This document shows, piece by piece, positions 43,519 to 53,503 of a stretch of 64,000 nt of DNA. Each line of letters opens with the position of its first letter. Position 1 is the first letter of the stretch. The notes under the pieces were generated by a model that was not told where the DNA came from, did no database searches, and saw only the letters and a program-made list of their open reading frames with translations. A program made the translations under genes and the position numbers. Source of the DNA: an uncultured Pseudomonadales bacterium (GTDB lineage: Bacteria > Pseudomonadota > Gammaproteobacteria > Pseudomonadales > Porticoccaceae); NCBI GenBank assembly GCA_943846685.1, contig OX044363.1:1220001-1284000 (forward strand). The letters run 5' to 3'.

Positions 43519-44211
43519 TTATTGTTTTAGCTCTATCCATAGATGTTCGGCGCGGGCCAGCACTTGACCATCGGAGGTACTTAGGGCGGCTGCTGAATAA
43601 TGTTTGCGGCCATCAATAGAGCGTTCCCAGGCATAGATAATAAGCGCTTGATCACCGGGGACGGGCTTATCTATAGCGGCAGTCATCTGCCCGAGCAGGC
43701 AGGTTTTGTCGGAATTCAGGGCGAAGTAGCTGGGACAGTCGAGGGCAGACCAGATAAATTCATGTTTTACATTGCCCCTGTCATCGAGGAGATCTGCGTG
43801 GGGCTGCCAACGACAGGCGACCATTTCTCGATCTTCAACTGTGCCACAAAATAGTCGTAACCCATCGCCCCCTGCGCGGCTTGGGCCGCAGACAAAGCAG
43901 GTGGGAAAGCTGTGTTGATGATGTCCTCTGTAGTGTTTTTCTGCGCTGCGAGCTTGGTCAATTGTTGGTGGAGCAGGTGGTACCAACCTTAGTTCTGCCG
44001 GTTTTGCCGAGCCTATCAGCTGATCGCCATCTTTTAGAAACCACTCGCCACCGACTTCAGTGATTGTGAGGGGTCTTTCCAGAGGTGGTGGCTGGTGTAG
44101 CCGAACTTGACAGGCGCCGGCAATATTTTTACTTAACAGTCCACAGCTATAGCCACCATTGCCGGAGTTAGGTGGCCCACAAAATCGTTGTGTGATCAAG
44201 AGCTCTTCCAT
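43519..44211 (-). CDS. Hotdog-fold thioesterase-like protein
   Basis: 230-residue cytoplasmic protein. The stretch RFCGPPNSGNGGYSCGLLS near the N-terminus and, later, FPTCFVCGPSRAGGDGLRLF with DGRKHYSAAALSTSDGQVLARA at the C-terminus match a double-hotdog group seen next to short-chain metabolic genes. Both halves look like a hotdog domain, giving a pseudo-dimer. The CFVCGP motif is characteristic, but I know no firm substrate. It lies 18 bp downstream of the SYLF lipoprotein gene in the same direction. Confidence 0.65.
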   Translation of the reverse strand: MEELLITQRFCGPPNSGNGGYSCGLLSKNIAGACQVRLHQPPPLERPLTITEVGGEWFLKDGDQLIGSAKPAELRLVPPAPPTIDQARSAEKHYRGHHQHSFPTCFVCGPSRAGGDGLRLFCGTVEDREMVACRWQPHADLLDDRGNVKHEFIWSALDCPSYFALNSDKTCLLGQMTAAIDKPVPGDQALIIYAWERSIDGRKHYSAAALSTSDGQVLARAEHLWIELKQ

Positions 44212-44229
44212 GTTGTTGCGCTTTCGGTA

Positions 44230-44793
44230 TCAGTTGAGTTCGGTATCCTGCCAGAACTTGGTTCCTTTGATGGTCGCTTGCAGTGCCAGTCCTGATTCGG
44301 TGAGTTGATAGACGGTGATATTGTCGAAGGTTGCTTCGCCGCCGACAGCGCCGCCTTTTTCACTGGCTTTAGCTGCAGCGTCGGCATTGACGCCAAATGC
44401 CCAGCCTTTATCCACAAACTGTGTCAGCGCATCGCGGCTGTGGAAGACAAAGATTACTCTAAAATCTTTGGCTCCTATGCCCAGTCCAACCCCGGCTTCA
44501 CCCATCTTCATAAAGGTATTGGTGGCGCTTTTGTTGTCACGGACAACGCCGTGACCACCGCCAATACTGGCGAAGATAAGGTTGATATTGGCATTACTGA
44601 ATACGGCGTAGCCCTCGGCGCTGTTGATCTGCGCTTTGACATCCGGTTTGACTTTGTAGAGGTCGCTGAGCACCTGATTGCGCATATCAATGATTGCCTG
44701 GCGCTTTTCGATCGGGGTTTTACCCGTGGTATTGGTGCAGGCAGATGTGAGAACTAATAGAATCGTTGCGATGCTGATCATTACCCTGTTCAT
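44230..44793 (-). CDS. SYLF/YSC84-domain lipoprotein
   Basis: 187-residue secreted lipoprotein: signal peptide with lipobox LTSAC (lipidated Cys about 19), then a SYLF domain (about 55-187) with AEGYAVFSNANINLIFASIG, GGHGVVRDNKS and GVGLGIGAKDFRVIFVF. SYLF domains bind phosphoinositides in eukaryotes; bacterial roles are unclear. Likely periplasmic-facing, lipid-interacting. Length typical for the bacterial family. Confidence 0.86.
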   Translation of the reverse strand: MNRVMISIATILLVLTSACTNTTGKTPIEKRQAIIDMRNQVLSDLYKVKPDVKAQINSAEGYAVFSNANINLIFASIGGGHGVVRDNKSATNTFMKMGEAGVGLGIGAKDFRVIFVFHSRDALTQFVDKGWAFGVNADAAAKASEKGGAVGGEATFDNITVYQLTESGLALQATIKGTKFWQDTELN

Positions 44794-44849
44794 GGCACTT
44801 CCTTTGGATTGTTAATGATTAATGACTTAAATGTAGCATTAAATGTTTT

Positions 44850-45851
44850 CTATTGGGGTGCCTCGGCAACAAATACTGCACGAATTGGCGCAGGGTGTCC
44901 CTCGACGGTTTTGGTAGGATCTTCTGGGTCTAAAAAGTCTTTGAGAGATTCAAATTTCATCCATTCGGTCGAGCGCTGCTCTTCAATACTGGTGGTGCTA
45001 ATATCAACCATACGCGGATTTTTCAGGCCGTTCTTTTTCATCCAGTTAATCAGCATATTTGGTGTTGGCAAGAACCAGACATTGGGCATTTTTGCGTAGC
45101 GATCTTCGGGGACTAGAAGTTGGTTTTCATCACCTTCGATAACCAGTGTCTCAAGAACTAACTGACCGCCGGGTTTTAACAGTTGGCGCAGTTCGCGCAG
45201 ATGGTCCATGGGCGAGCGGCGGTGATAGAGAATCCCCATAGAAAATACTGTGTCAAAGGCGGCCATATTTTCCGGCATATGCTCTATACCCAGAGGTAGC
45301 ACATCGACGGGTAGCTGTTTTCCGGCAAACTGTTTGATGGCGGCAAACTGAAAGACAAACTTGGCTGAGGGGTCGATACCGATCACCCGCTCAGCACCGG
45401 CACCGAGCATACGCCAGCAGTGGTAGCCATTGCCGCAGCCAACATCGAGCACGGTACGGCCTTTTAGGGGCGCGAGATGGGGCAGTACTCGATCCCATTT
45501 CCAATCCGAGCGCCATTCCGTATCGAGCGGCATACCGAATAAATTGTACGGGCCTTTGCGCCATGGATGCAGTCCCATCAGGGTGGCTTGCAGCGCCAGA
45601 CGTCGGCCCTTGTCCATCAGGCTAATATCGCCAATATGCACACCATTGCTCAGGTCTATATGCAGAGGGTCGATCTCTGGTAGGCGTCTGAGGGTTTCTT
45701 CCCATTCGGGCATATCCCCCCAGCGTTCGCGACGCAATTGATGGGCGATTAGCTGTGGAAGTTCCTGCCCCCAATGGCTGAGGTCAGATTCTTCGAGCCA
45801 GCAAAAAAGCGGGCCGTAGTCGAGAGATGAAGGGATCGATGGTGAGGTCAT
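44850..45851 (-). CDS. cmoB: tRNA U34 carboxymethyltransferase CmoB
   Basis: Transfers the carboxymethyl group of carboxy-SAM to 5-hydroxyuridine at tRNA position 34, forming cmo5U. 333 residues. Conserved: WEETLRRLPEI, LHPWRKGPYNLFG, the SAM-binding VLDVGCGNGYHCWRMLGAGA (about 127-146) and GILYHRRSPMDHLRELRQLL. CmoA, which makes its cofactor, is encoded 2 kb away rather than next to it, and that copy is frameshifted. The gene itself is intact. Confidence 0.95.
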   Translation of the reverse strand: MTSPSIPSSLDYGPLFCWLEESDLSHWGQELPQLIAHQLRRERWGDMPEWEETLRRLPEIDPLHIDLSNGVHIGDISLMDKGRRLALQATLMGLHPWRKGPYNLFGMPLDTEWRSDWKWDRVLPHLAPLKGRTVLDVGCGNGYHCWRMLGAGAERVIGIDPSAKFVFQFAAIKQFAGKQLPVDVLPLGIEHMPENMAAFDTVFSMGILYHRRSPMDHLRELRQLLKPGGQLVLETLVIEGDENQLLVPEDRYAKMPNVWFLPTPNMLINWMKKNGLKNPRMVDISTTSIEEQRSTEWMKFESLKDFLDPEDPTKTVEGHPAPIRAVFVAEAPQ

Positions 45852-45948
45852 ACTGTTACTCGAAATTAGTGCTACTGGAAATTTAAGCGGGAAATTATAA
45901 GGTATTTCCGTTATTGTTTACTGCTTAGTGAGAGGAATAAAAAAAATA

Positions 45949-46194
45949 ATGACCGAACAGATTAATAAAAACTCAAGTGAACAGCTATTTGAGCAAAGAT
46001 TTGAACAGCTTGAGGAAAAACTCGCCTATCTGGAAATGAGCAATGCCGAGTTGAATGATGAGATTTTTCGTCAACAAAAAGAGATTGATTCATTGACCAA
46101 GGCACATCGCTCTCTGCTTGAGCGACTGGAGACATTGCAGGATGTCGCTGCCGAGGGTGATTTACAGCAGGGGGAGAAGCCTCCGCACTATTGA
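45949..46194 (+). CDS. slyX: SlyX-family coiled-coil protein
   Basis: 81-residue protein, almost all one coiled coil with heptads (FEQRFEQLEEKLAYLEMSNA, ELNDEIFRQQKEIDSL) and the family's C-terminal PPHY motif. The ATG at 45949 has an AGAGGA site; a GTG 21 bases upstream is less likely. SlyX has no settled function; it is often next to slyD/FKBP genes, but here it is divergent to cmoB. Confidence 0.87.
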   Translation: MTEQINKNSSEQLFEQRFEQLEEKLAYLEMSNAELNDEIFRQQKEIDSLTKAHRSLLERLETLQDVAAEGDLQQGEKPPHY

Positions 46195-46253
46195 TCGAGT
46201 TACTATTTGGCTATGTCAGCTCAATAAATAAAAAAATTATCAAGGAGGGGTCC

Positions 46254-47687
46254 ATGAATAATTTAGAAATCAGTGCTGTGGATAAAAGCGCGATAGATCA
46301 TACATTTACTGCGCAAAAGGCCTATGCACTTAAGCTGCGCAAGTCGACCTGTGACGAGCGCCTCGAAGTGTTGGCGCGCTTTGAAAAAGTCTTTAAAGCC
46401 TCCTATGCCAAGATGTACGCAGCGGCCGCCGCAGATTTTGGCAAGCCGGAAGCGGAAGTGGATATGGGCGAGATTATGGTCGTGGTCTCCGAACTTGCCC
46501 ATATCCGCAAACACCTTAAGAAGTGGATGAAAGCCACACCGGTCAGCGCGTCTATGGCGATGCTCGGCACCTCGTCAAAAATTATTGTCGAGCCGAAGGG
46601 CACAAGTCTGGTGATATCCCCCTGGAACTATCCGTTTAATCTGACCTTTGGCCCGATGATGTCGGCGATTGCCGCGGGCAATACGGTGATCATTAAACCT
46701 TCGGAAATGACCCCGCATATGTCCAAGGTGATCAGCGAGATTGTCGCCGAGGCTTTTCGTCCTGAAGAGGTGGCTCTGTTTGAGGGTACCGCTGAGGTGT
46801 CCACCTATCTGACTAGCCTGCCTTTTGATCATATCTTTTTTACCGGTAGTCCGGCGGTGGGCAAACTGGTTATGGCCGCTGCGGCTAAAAACCTCACATC
46901 GGTCACCCTTGAGCTGGGGGGTAAGAGCCCGGTGATTGTCGATAAGACTGCCAATATTGCCAAGGCTGCCCGCAGCATTGCCTTTGGTAAATTTAGCAAT
47001 AATGGCCAGACCTGTATTGCTCCGGATTACCTCTATGTGGATGAGGCGGTGAAGGACATATTGATTGCCGAGTTAAAGACCTATATTGGTCGCCAATATG
47101 GTTTGGATGAAGAGGCGCTGGCGAATGATGATTACTGTCAGATAGCCAATGCTGCCCACCATGGTCGCTTATCTGGTCTGTTAAATGATGCTCTAGCACA
47201 GGGTGGCCAGTTGATTACTGGGGGTCAGGTTGATGGCCAGCAACGCTCTATTGCTCCGACTCTGGTCGAGGGTATGAGTGCTGACTCGCGAATTATGCAG
47301 GAAGAAATCTTTGGTCCGCTGCTCCCAATTCTGACTTACACCGATTTGGATACTGTTCTCGCTCATATCAATAGCCAACCTAAACCACTGGCGCTGTATT
47401 TTTACAGTTCGGATAAGCGGGCAATAGATAAGGTACTCAGTGAAACCAGCGCTGGTGGCACCTGCATCAATCAGTCCGTGATGCACTTTGTGCATCCTAA
47501 TCTGCCGTTCGGTGGGGTTAATAACAGTGGTATTGGTATGTCCGGCGGGGAGTGGGGTTTTAAAGCTTTCTCCCATGAGCGCAGTGTTTTGGAGGACAAA
47601 TGGAGCAGCATTCATGTGATGCATCCACCCTATACACCGAAGGTGAAAAAGCTGATTAAGATGGCAGTTTCTTTTTTAGGCCGCTAG
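46254..47687 (+). CDS. Class 3 aldehyde dehydrogenase (coniferyl-aldehyde type)
   Basis: 477-residue NAD(P)-dependent aldehyde dehydrogenase. Active-site LELGGKSPVIVDKT holds the catalytic Glu and FSNNGQTCIAPDY the catalytic Cys (about 245); VISPWNYPFNLTFGPMMSAI is the cofactor region. The C-terminal GGVNNSGIGMSGGEWGFKAF is also typical. ATG at 46254 follows a near-perfect AAGGAGGGG; an upstream extension lacks support. The membrane-leaning C-terminal helix (KKLIKMAVSFLG) is a feature of class 3/fatty-aldehyde types. Acts on long-chain or aromatic aldehydes; exact substrate not shown. Confidence 0.9.
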   Translation: MNNLEISAVDKSAIDHTFTAQKAYALKLRKSTCDERLEVLARFEKVFKASYAKMYAAAAADFGKPEAEVDMGEIMVVVSELAHIRKHLKKWMKATPVSASMAMLGTSSKIIVEPKGTSLVISPWNYPFNLTFGPMMSAIAAGNTVIIKPSEMTPHMSKVISEIVAEAFRPEEVALFEGTAEVSTYLTSLPFDHIFFTGSPAVGKLVMAAAAKNLTSVTLELGGKSPVIVDKTANIAKAARSIAFGKFSNNGQTCIAPDYLYVDEAVKDILIAELKTYIGRQYGLDEEALANDDYCQIANAAHHGRLSGLLNDALAQGGQLITGGQVDGQQRSIAPTLVEGMSADSRIMQEEIFGPLLPILTYTDLDTVLAHINSQPKPLALYFYSSDKRAIDKVLSETSAGGTCINQSVMHFVHPNLPFGGVNNSGIGMSGGEWGFKAFSHERSVLEDKWSSIHVMHPPYTPKVKKLIKMAVSFLGR

Positions 47688-47693
47688 TTAATC

Positions 47694-48459
47694 TTAAACA
47701 GGCTTTATCGCCACCAGAGAAGCAAAATTAAAACACTGGAACCAGGGGCTTGCGGACTCAAAACCGCAGGCCTTGAGTCTATTGATATGACTGTCTAGAG
47801 TTTCGGGAATCAGCACATTTTCAATTGAATCACGCTTTTGGCTGATCTCTAGATCACTGTAACCCTGCGCGCTTTTAAACTGGTGATGCAGTTCTGAGAG
47901 CAGCTGATTTAAAGACTCCGGTTCAAATAAAAGCTTCTCGGAAATCACCAGACAGCCTCCGGGCAGCAGTCCCGCATAAATCTTCTCCAGCAGTGCCTGA
48001 CGTTTATCCAGCGGAATAAACTGCAGGGTAAAGTTCATCACCACCAGCGAAGCATTGGTTATCTCAATATCGCAGATATCCGCTTCGAGTAGTTGCACTG
48101 GCTGTCTCTCGACCTTGTATCACTTTGTTATCAAGCAGTGACTGGCAGCGTTCAAGCATCGCTGCCGAATTATCGACCGCAATAATTGACACCCCGGGCT
48201 GATCTATCTGCTGGCGAATGGCCAGTGATGAAGCGCCGAGAGAGCAGCCGAGGTCGTAGCAGTTACTATCAGCTTGAACAAAACGCGCAGCCAGTTCACC
48301 GCAGAGATTAATAATCGTCTGGTAGCCGGGCACCGAGCGCTGGATCATATCTGGAAACACATCCACTACCGCCTGATCGAAAGCAAAGCGCGGCACATTT
48401 CCCAGCGGGCTGGCAAATAGGTCGTCGCGTTTTACTTTCGAAGCAGAGTCATTAGTCAT
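47694..48459 (-). pseudogene. cmoA: Carboxy-SAM synthase CmoA, split by a frameshift
   Basis: CmoA makes carboxy-SAM from SAM and prephenate for CmoB. Two frames (48064-48459 and 47694-48098) together give the whole protein, about 250 residues: DDLFASPLGNVPRFAFDQAV at the N-terminus, the SAM site YDLGCSLGASSLAIRQQI, then VQLLEADICDIEITNASLVV and the C-terminal YSDLEISQKRDSIENVLIPE. Removing one base near 48113-48121 joins CQSLLDNKV to VERQPVQLLEADI. No homopolymer is involved. If real, cmo5U synthesis would be lost despite an intact cmoB, so a sequence error is a fair alternative. Confidence 0.85.
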
Positions 48460-48464
48460 AGTGG

Positions 48465-51382
48465 TTAAACCGCAATAATATCCAGGCCGGTTTTAGCCGC
48501 CAGATCGCTATTGGTAATTACCGCTGTCTGTGCCTCTTCTGACGCAGGTAGGTGCTGGCAACGCGCTTTAAATCTTCGTCAGTTACTGCGAGTACGCGGT
48601 TTCTAAATTGCACAATCGAGTCTTTATTGCGGCCATTGAGCTCTCCGTGAAAAGCCTGCATTGCTTCTCCAGCCGGTGAAGCTGGCTTATCGAGACCGCC
48701 AATAACACCGAGCACAGCCTCTTCAACTTTGTCGGCACCCAGAGGTTTTTCCAACAGCCAGTTAATCGAATTATCAAAGTCTTCAAGGGTGCCGGCAATT
48801 CGTGGGTCGCGGTAAGAGTAAAAACGAAATGCACCGGACTGATTGTCCTGAGAGGCACCGCCGCCATAGGCGCCGCCCTGTTCGCGAATAGTGCGGTGCA
48901 GATAACCGTTGCGCAAGACGCCGCCAAGTACGGTCAGAGCGGCTGAATCACTATGGCTAGTAGGCACCGTGGGGTAGGCCTTGGCGCAGAAGCTAACCTG
49001 AGTATTTGTCGTCCAGCAATGATTAACCGGTGCCAGTGTTGGATCAAAGCTGATGATATTACTGACCGAATCAGTAGTTGCACTGGAGCTAGGGAATATT
49101 CCCTGCATAGTGCTTTTAAAGTTGTCCAAGCGCTCGCCTTCAGCAACCAGTAGATACTGGCGGGGCTGCTGCAATACCAGCTGATGAATCTCTTCAAGCT
49201 GTGCTGCAAGTGCCTCTAGTCCGGCTTTAGATTCGAGACTCTGATCGAGAGTCTTAAGTAGAGAGAGGCCGGTGACGCCACCCCAGCGCTGACTTAGATA
49301 AGCATTCGCGGAGAGTCCGCTAGATGCAGCTGTCATTGCCAGAGAGTGGCCGCTGCCGACAATCGTCGATTCGCGATGGGTGCGAATCTGCGAAACCAGT
49401 TCACGCAGGCGCGATAGTTCACTAAAGCCGGTTTCCTGCAGTGATTCCTGCATAAGTTCTGTCATTGCCTGCTGATTGCGCGCCAGACCTTTGGCGGAGA
49501 AGCTGATATTGCCATGCAATGTTTCAATACTGTCTTTATCAGAGCGCACCGAGGCCGATGCAGAATAGGCACCAACCACACTGGAGTGCCATAGCTGAGT
49601 CTGCTGGTAGTCTCTGCCACCAACGCCCATTTCGGTCACGCAGGTGCTGTAGAGCGGCAACAGATCCATCTGTGCATCGCTAAGGGCGGGCATGGGCATA
49701 ATAATCTGCTGATAGGCCAAGCCATTGGTGCCGGCACTGTAGGTAGTGAGTGGCAGGGGCTCGCTTGCTGTAGACTGTTTTTCGGCATAGGCAATTTCAA
49801 CCGGTACATCTTCAATGCCAACCTTGGGAAGAATTTCAAGATCTTCCTCCATCTCCTGACGCTCTTTTAGGACAGCAGCGCCATCGACAATCGCCTGTTT
49901 TTCGTTGTCGCTTAGGTCGGCTTTAATCGCCGCTAAACGGTCTTTCTCGGCCTGCTCTTTTTGTCGTGCCAGCTCTGTATCTGGTTTCATCACCAGACGA
50001 ATTCGGTGCTGATTATTAAGCAGCAGGTCACGGGCCAGAGATTTAATAAATTCAGGATCCTGAATCTGCTCTTGGAGTTTTTCCAGAACCGGGTCGAGAT
50101 TTAACAGCGCGATAGGATCGCCGCGGTGAGTGGCACTGGTCAGTGAGGTCAGAATTAAATTTAAGCCGTAGGGATAACCGCCGCCAGAGACTTCGCGCTG
50201 GGAGAGTTCCAGTTGATGAAGGCTGGCTGCAACCTGTTCCTGAGGCAAACCATTTTCGGCAACCTCGCGCAGTACATCGAGAATCAGGGCTTCAACCGCA
50301 TCCGCCTGTTCGGGGTTCGAGCCTTCAACACCACAGGCAAAACACAGCTCTTTTTGCGAATCTTCAAGGCCGCACATCGGTGAGGGCGCGGTGCCCAGAT
50401 CGGTCGTTTCCAGTGCGCGTAGTAAGGGTGAACCACTGTTGTCAAACAGCACGCTCGACAGCAGTCGGGCCTGCATGGTGGCTTCTAGATCGGTTGACTC
50501 GCCGAGTAACCAGGAGATAACAATATGGGTGTTATCTTCGAGTGGTTGTTGATCATCAGCGGCATAGACCTCTTCAAAATACTGCGGCTCGCTGTAGCGC
50601 TGCTCATTTTCAACGGCAATATGGCAGTCGAGCCTGTCAAAGCGGCTCAGGGCGTTCTCTTCGAAGCTGGCCTGATGTTCTGCGGCCGGTATATCACCAA
50701 AGGTGATAAAGATGGCATTGCTCGGATGGTAGTTGGTCTCGTAAAAGGCCTTAAACTGATCGTAGCTAAGATCGGGAATATCCGCCGGTTCGCCGCCACT
50801 GTTGTAGTGGTAGGTACTAGTCGGATAGAGATGCTGAGTCATGGTCTGCCAGAGAGTCGAATTAATCGAGCTCATAGCGCCTTTCATTTCATTGAATACC
50901 ACACCTTTATAGGTCAGCTCTGAGCCTGTATCTGCGGGGTCGGCAAACTCCAGACGATGGCCTTCCTGCGCAAAATCCAGTGGGTCGAGACGGGCAAAGA
51001 ATACCGAGTCGAGATAGACGTTAAGCAGATTATTAAAATCTTTTTTGTTCTGACTGGCGAAAGGGTAGGCGGTCCAGTCGGAGCTGGTAAAGGCATTCAT
51101 AAAGGTATTTAGCGAGCGCCGAATCATCATAAAGAATGGGTCGCGTACCGGGTATTTTTCGCTTCCACAGAGCGCGGTATGTTCGAGAATATGCGCCACA
51201 CCAGTGGAATCCATAGGCACGGTTCGCAGCGCCACCAGAAAGACATTTTCCTTGTTGTCTGCCGCTAGATGAATATGCTGGGCACCGGTGACACGATGGC
51301 GGTACTCTTCATAGCGCAGTTTAAGGGAGGGTATTTCCTGGGTTCGCAAAAGCTCAAAGGCGGGGTTTGCACTGTTGGTCAT
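48465..51382 (-). pseudogene. PreP-like M16 family metallopeptidase, frameshifted in the last ~25 codons
   Basis: About 970-residue M16C peptidase of the presequence/insulinase type, probably degrading short peptides. The inverted zinc motif HXXEH is HILEH (about residues 64-68 from the ATG at 51382), in STGVAHILEHTALCGSEKYP; a second domain half lacks the motif. The frame as read stops at 48518 after ASTYLRQKRHRQR. If one base is added near 48541-48549 it runs on as EEAQTAVITNSDLAAKTGLD to a stop at 48465, matching the family end. The effect on function is small, as the lost tail is short. The upstream extension from 51439 is not supported. Confidence 0.85.
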
Positions 51383-51468
51383 AGAAGTGACTGCTCTGTG
51401 GGTGGTGTATCTAGGTGTTGTATCTAAAGGAGGCTGCATTCTACTTCAAGAACAGGTCAGTGGAAATG

Positions 51469-52473
51469 CTAGAGGTGGGAATGCCTTTGGCGATACTCTA
51501 TGGGAGTTGTGCCTTCCCAGCGCTTAAAGGCCCGGTAAAAGGTGCTGGGCTCTGAAAATCCGGTGAGATAGACAATTTGGCTAATCTCTTCATCGGTTTT
51601 TGAAAGTAGTTTTAGGGCCAGAGAGTGGCGGTGTCTGTTTAGCAGTTGCTGAAAACTGGTATCTGCGGTTTTTAGTTGATGTCTTAGTTGGCGCGGAGTG
51701 ATGTTGAGTTTTTCGGCAACCGTTTCCAAGTTGGCTTCTCCGCTCTCCAAGAGTGCGGCGATCAATGTTTTTACTTCGCCAATAAAGTCTTTCTGTTGCA
51801 GCATTTCCATATGCTGGTCGGCGACTTTTACATGTAAATTTAAAAGTTCTGGCACTGCGTTTAGAGAGCGGTAGTTGAGAACTTCCTTTGGAAAGTAGAG
51901 CCTGAACTCTTTGGCATTAAACTCTACATCACATTCAAGGATACGCTGATACTCAGCGATATCTGTAGTGGGAGCATGTCTGAAGGCAATCTTGGTAGGT
52001 TTGAATACGCCGTCGGTGACCGCTTGAAAGCCCTTAATAAGACCCATCAATAAAGCCTCGGTCAGATGCGGGGTAACAAACTGTTTCTCAGTAAAGTAGC
52101 CGGTTAAATAGGGTTCGGGCTCTTCAACGAGTTTTCCCTGCAGGGCATCGCTGACCAGACGCTGATAGTTAATGTTTCTGCGCAGCCCTTCACCAAAGGT
52201 GGTGCTACTGTTAAACAGGTAGTCCAGAATCTGGCCTTTATAAATCGGCATTTTCTCGCCAATATGCAGGCCAATACAGGGGTCATTGGATAGATCGACG
52301 GCAGCCTGCCAGAATTTTGGCTGGGCAGAAAAATGAGTGCGCAGGTTGGATTTATAAAGCTGTTCCGGTTTAAGCCCCGAGCGCCTGAGAACTTCATTGG
52401 CATCAATACCAAGATTAACTAGACCTTGGTAGGCGAGTCGTACTAAAGTTCCTGCATCAGTTAACGCTGCCAT
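51469..52473 (-). CDS. AraC-family regulator with arabinose-binding-type N-terminal domain
   Basis: 334-residue regulator. The N-terminal 200 residues resemble the Arabinose_bd/OruR-type domain (LVRLAYQGLVNLGIDANEVL; RRNINYQRLVSDAL); the C-terminal double HTH (about 235-332) includes TVAEKLNITPRQLRHQLKTA and EISQIVYLTGFSEPSTFYRA FKRW. It is divergent from a MaoC-acyl-CoA dehydrogenase operon, which it may activate in response to a fatty acid or acyl derivative. Confidence 0.88.
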   Translation of the reverse strand: MAALTDAGTLVRLAYQGLVNLGIDANEVLRRSGLKPEQLYKSNLRTHFSAQPKFWQAAVDLSNDPCIGLHIGEKMPIYKGQILDYLFNSSTTFGEGLRRNINYQRLVSDALQGKLVEEPEPYLTGYFTEKQFVTPHLTEALLMGLIKGFQAVTDGVFKPTKIAFRHAPTTDIAEYQRILECDVEFNAKEFRLYFPKEVLNYRSLNAVPELLNLHVKVADQHMEMLQQKDFIGEVKTLIAALLESGEANLETVAEKLNITPRQLRHQLKTADTSFQQLLNRHRHSLALKLLSKTDEEISQIVYLTGFSEPSTFYRAFKRWEGTTPIEYRQRHSHL

Positions 52474-52577
52474 ATATATACATTACCGAATAATTTAAAC
52501 GCATTATACAGGATTGGCCGAAATGACAAACTTATGTTTTTTTAGCGCCAATGACTCACAGGGAGAAAGATACTAAT

Positions 52578-53486
52578 ATGGATCTTATGAATAGTCCGCA
52601 ATCCACCAGTAAGTTTTCTGAGCATCATGTTCTGGATGCCAAACCCTCTATTTTATTAGAGAAACTTCCCTGCATGCCTGCGCTATTGGGTAAGTTGGCT
52701 TTTAAGCAAACTACCTTCCAGATCAGTGATTCATTACCAGCCCTAAGTGCGGAACAACAATTAGTTATTGATCCTAGGCATCTAGCCGCTTTTAGGTCAA
52801 TCTGTGGTTTTAAGCTGGGAACACAGGTACCTGCTACCTACCTCCAGACTCTATCAATGCCTCTGGTTCTCAATATTATGAGCAACCAGCATTTTCCAAT
52901 ACGAGCTCTCGGCAAGATGCACCTTGGCAATAAAGTCTCTGTTTTGGAGTCTTTTGATATCAGGCAGCCGGTCACTTTGACTGCCTCTATTGGTGATTCC
53001 CTGCTGACCAGTCGTGGTTTAGAGTGGAATATGGACTTTTCCGCTAAGGTTGATAATCAGCTGGTTTGGTCCGGTGTTTCTACCTATTTATTTGACTGTG
53101 AAACCGGTATGTCACGAAGAGAAAAGCCAAAATTGATGCGCGGAGATAACCCTCAGGAGTGGCTGGTGCCAAATGGCACAGGCCGCCGCTACGGTCGCAT
53201 CTCAGGGGATTGCAATCCTATCCACCTGTCTTCATTCACAGCCAAACTTTTTGGCTTTAAATCTGCAATTGCCCACGGCATGTGGAGTAAATCACGCTGT
53301 ATCGCAGCATTGGAAGATCAGCTGCCTGAAACAGGATACTCGGTTGATGTCGTCTTTCACCGGCCCCTGTACCTGCCTTCTACCGTAAAGTTTTATACCA
53401 GACAGCTTGAGACCGGCCAGTATTTTTCGCTATTTAACAGAATGGGTGAAAAAGCTTATCTCAGCGGTTTAATTTCCGAGATTTAA
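52578..53486 (+). CDS. MaoC-like (R)-specific enoyl-CoA hydratase-type protein
   Basis: 302-residue protein. The C-terminal third has a MaoC hotdog domain with RYGRISGDCNPIHLSSFTAK (about 213-232, containing the D...NPIH catalytic dyad) and GFKSAIAHGMWSKSRCIAAL. The N-terminal half looks like a second, degenerate hotdog, as in two-domain hydratases. ATG at 52578 chosen for the GGGAGA upstream; an earlier ATG exists at 52551. It is 17 bp before an acyl-CoA dehydrogenase gene, suggesting joint action on acyl-CoAs. Confidence 0.83.
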   Translation: MDLMNSPQSTSKFSEHHVLDAKPSILLEKLPCMPALLGKLAFKQTTFQISDSLPALSAEQQLVIDPRHLAAFRSICGFKLGTQVPATYLQTLSMPLVLNIMSNQHFPIRALGKMHLGNKVSVLESFDIRQPVTLTASIGDSLLTSRGLEWNMDFSAKVDNQLVWSGVSTYLFDCETGMSRREKPKLMRGDNPQEWLVPNGTGRRYGRISGDCNPIHLSSFTAKLFGFKSAIAHGMWSKSRCIAALEDQLPETGYSVDVVFHRPLYLPSTVKFYTRQLETGQYFSLFNRMGEKAYLSGLISEI

Positions 53487-53503
53487 TTTAATAGGTCTTA
53501 GTT

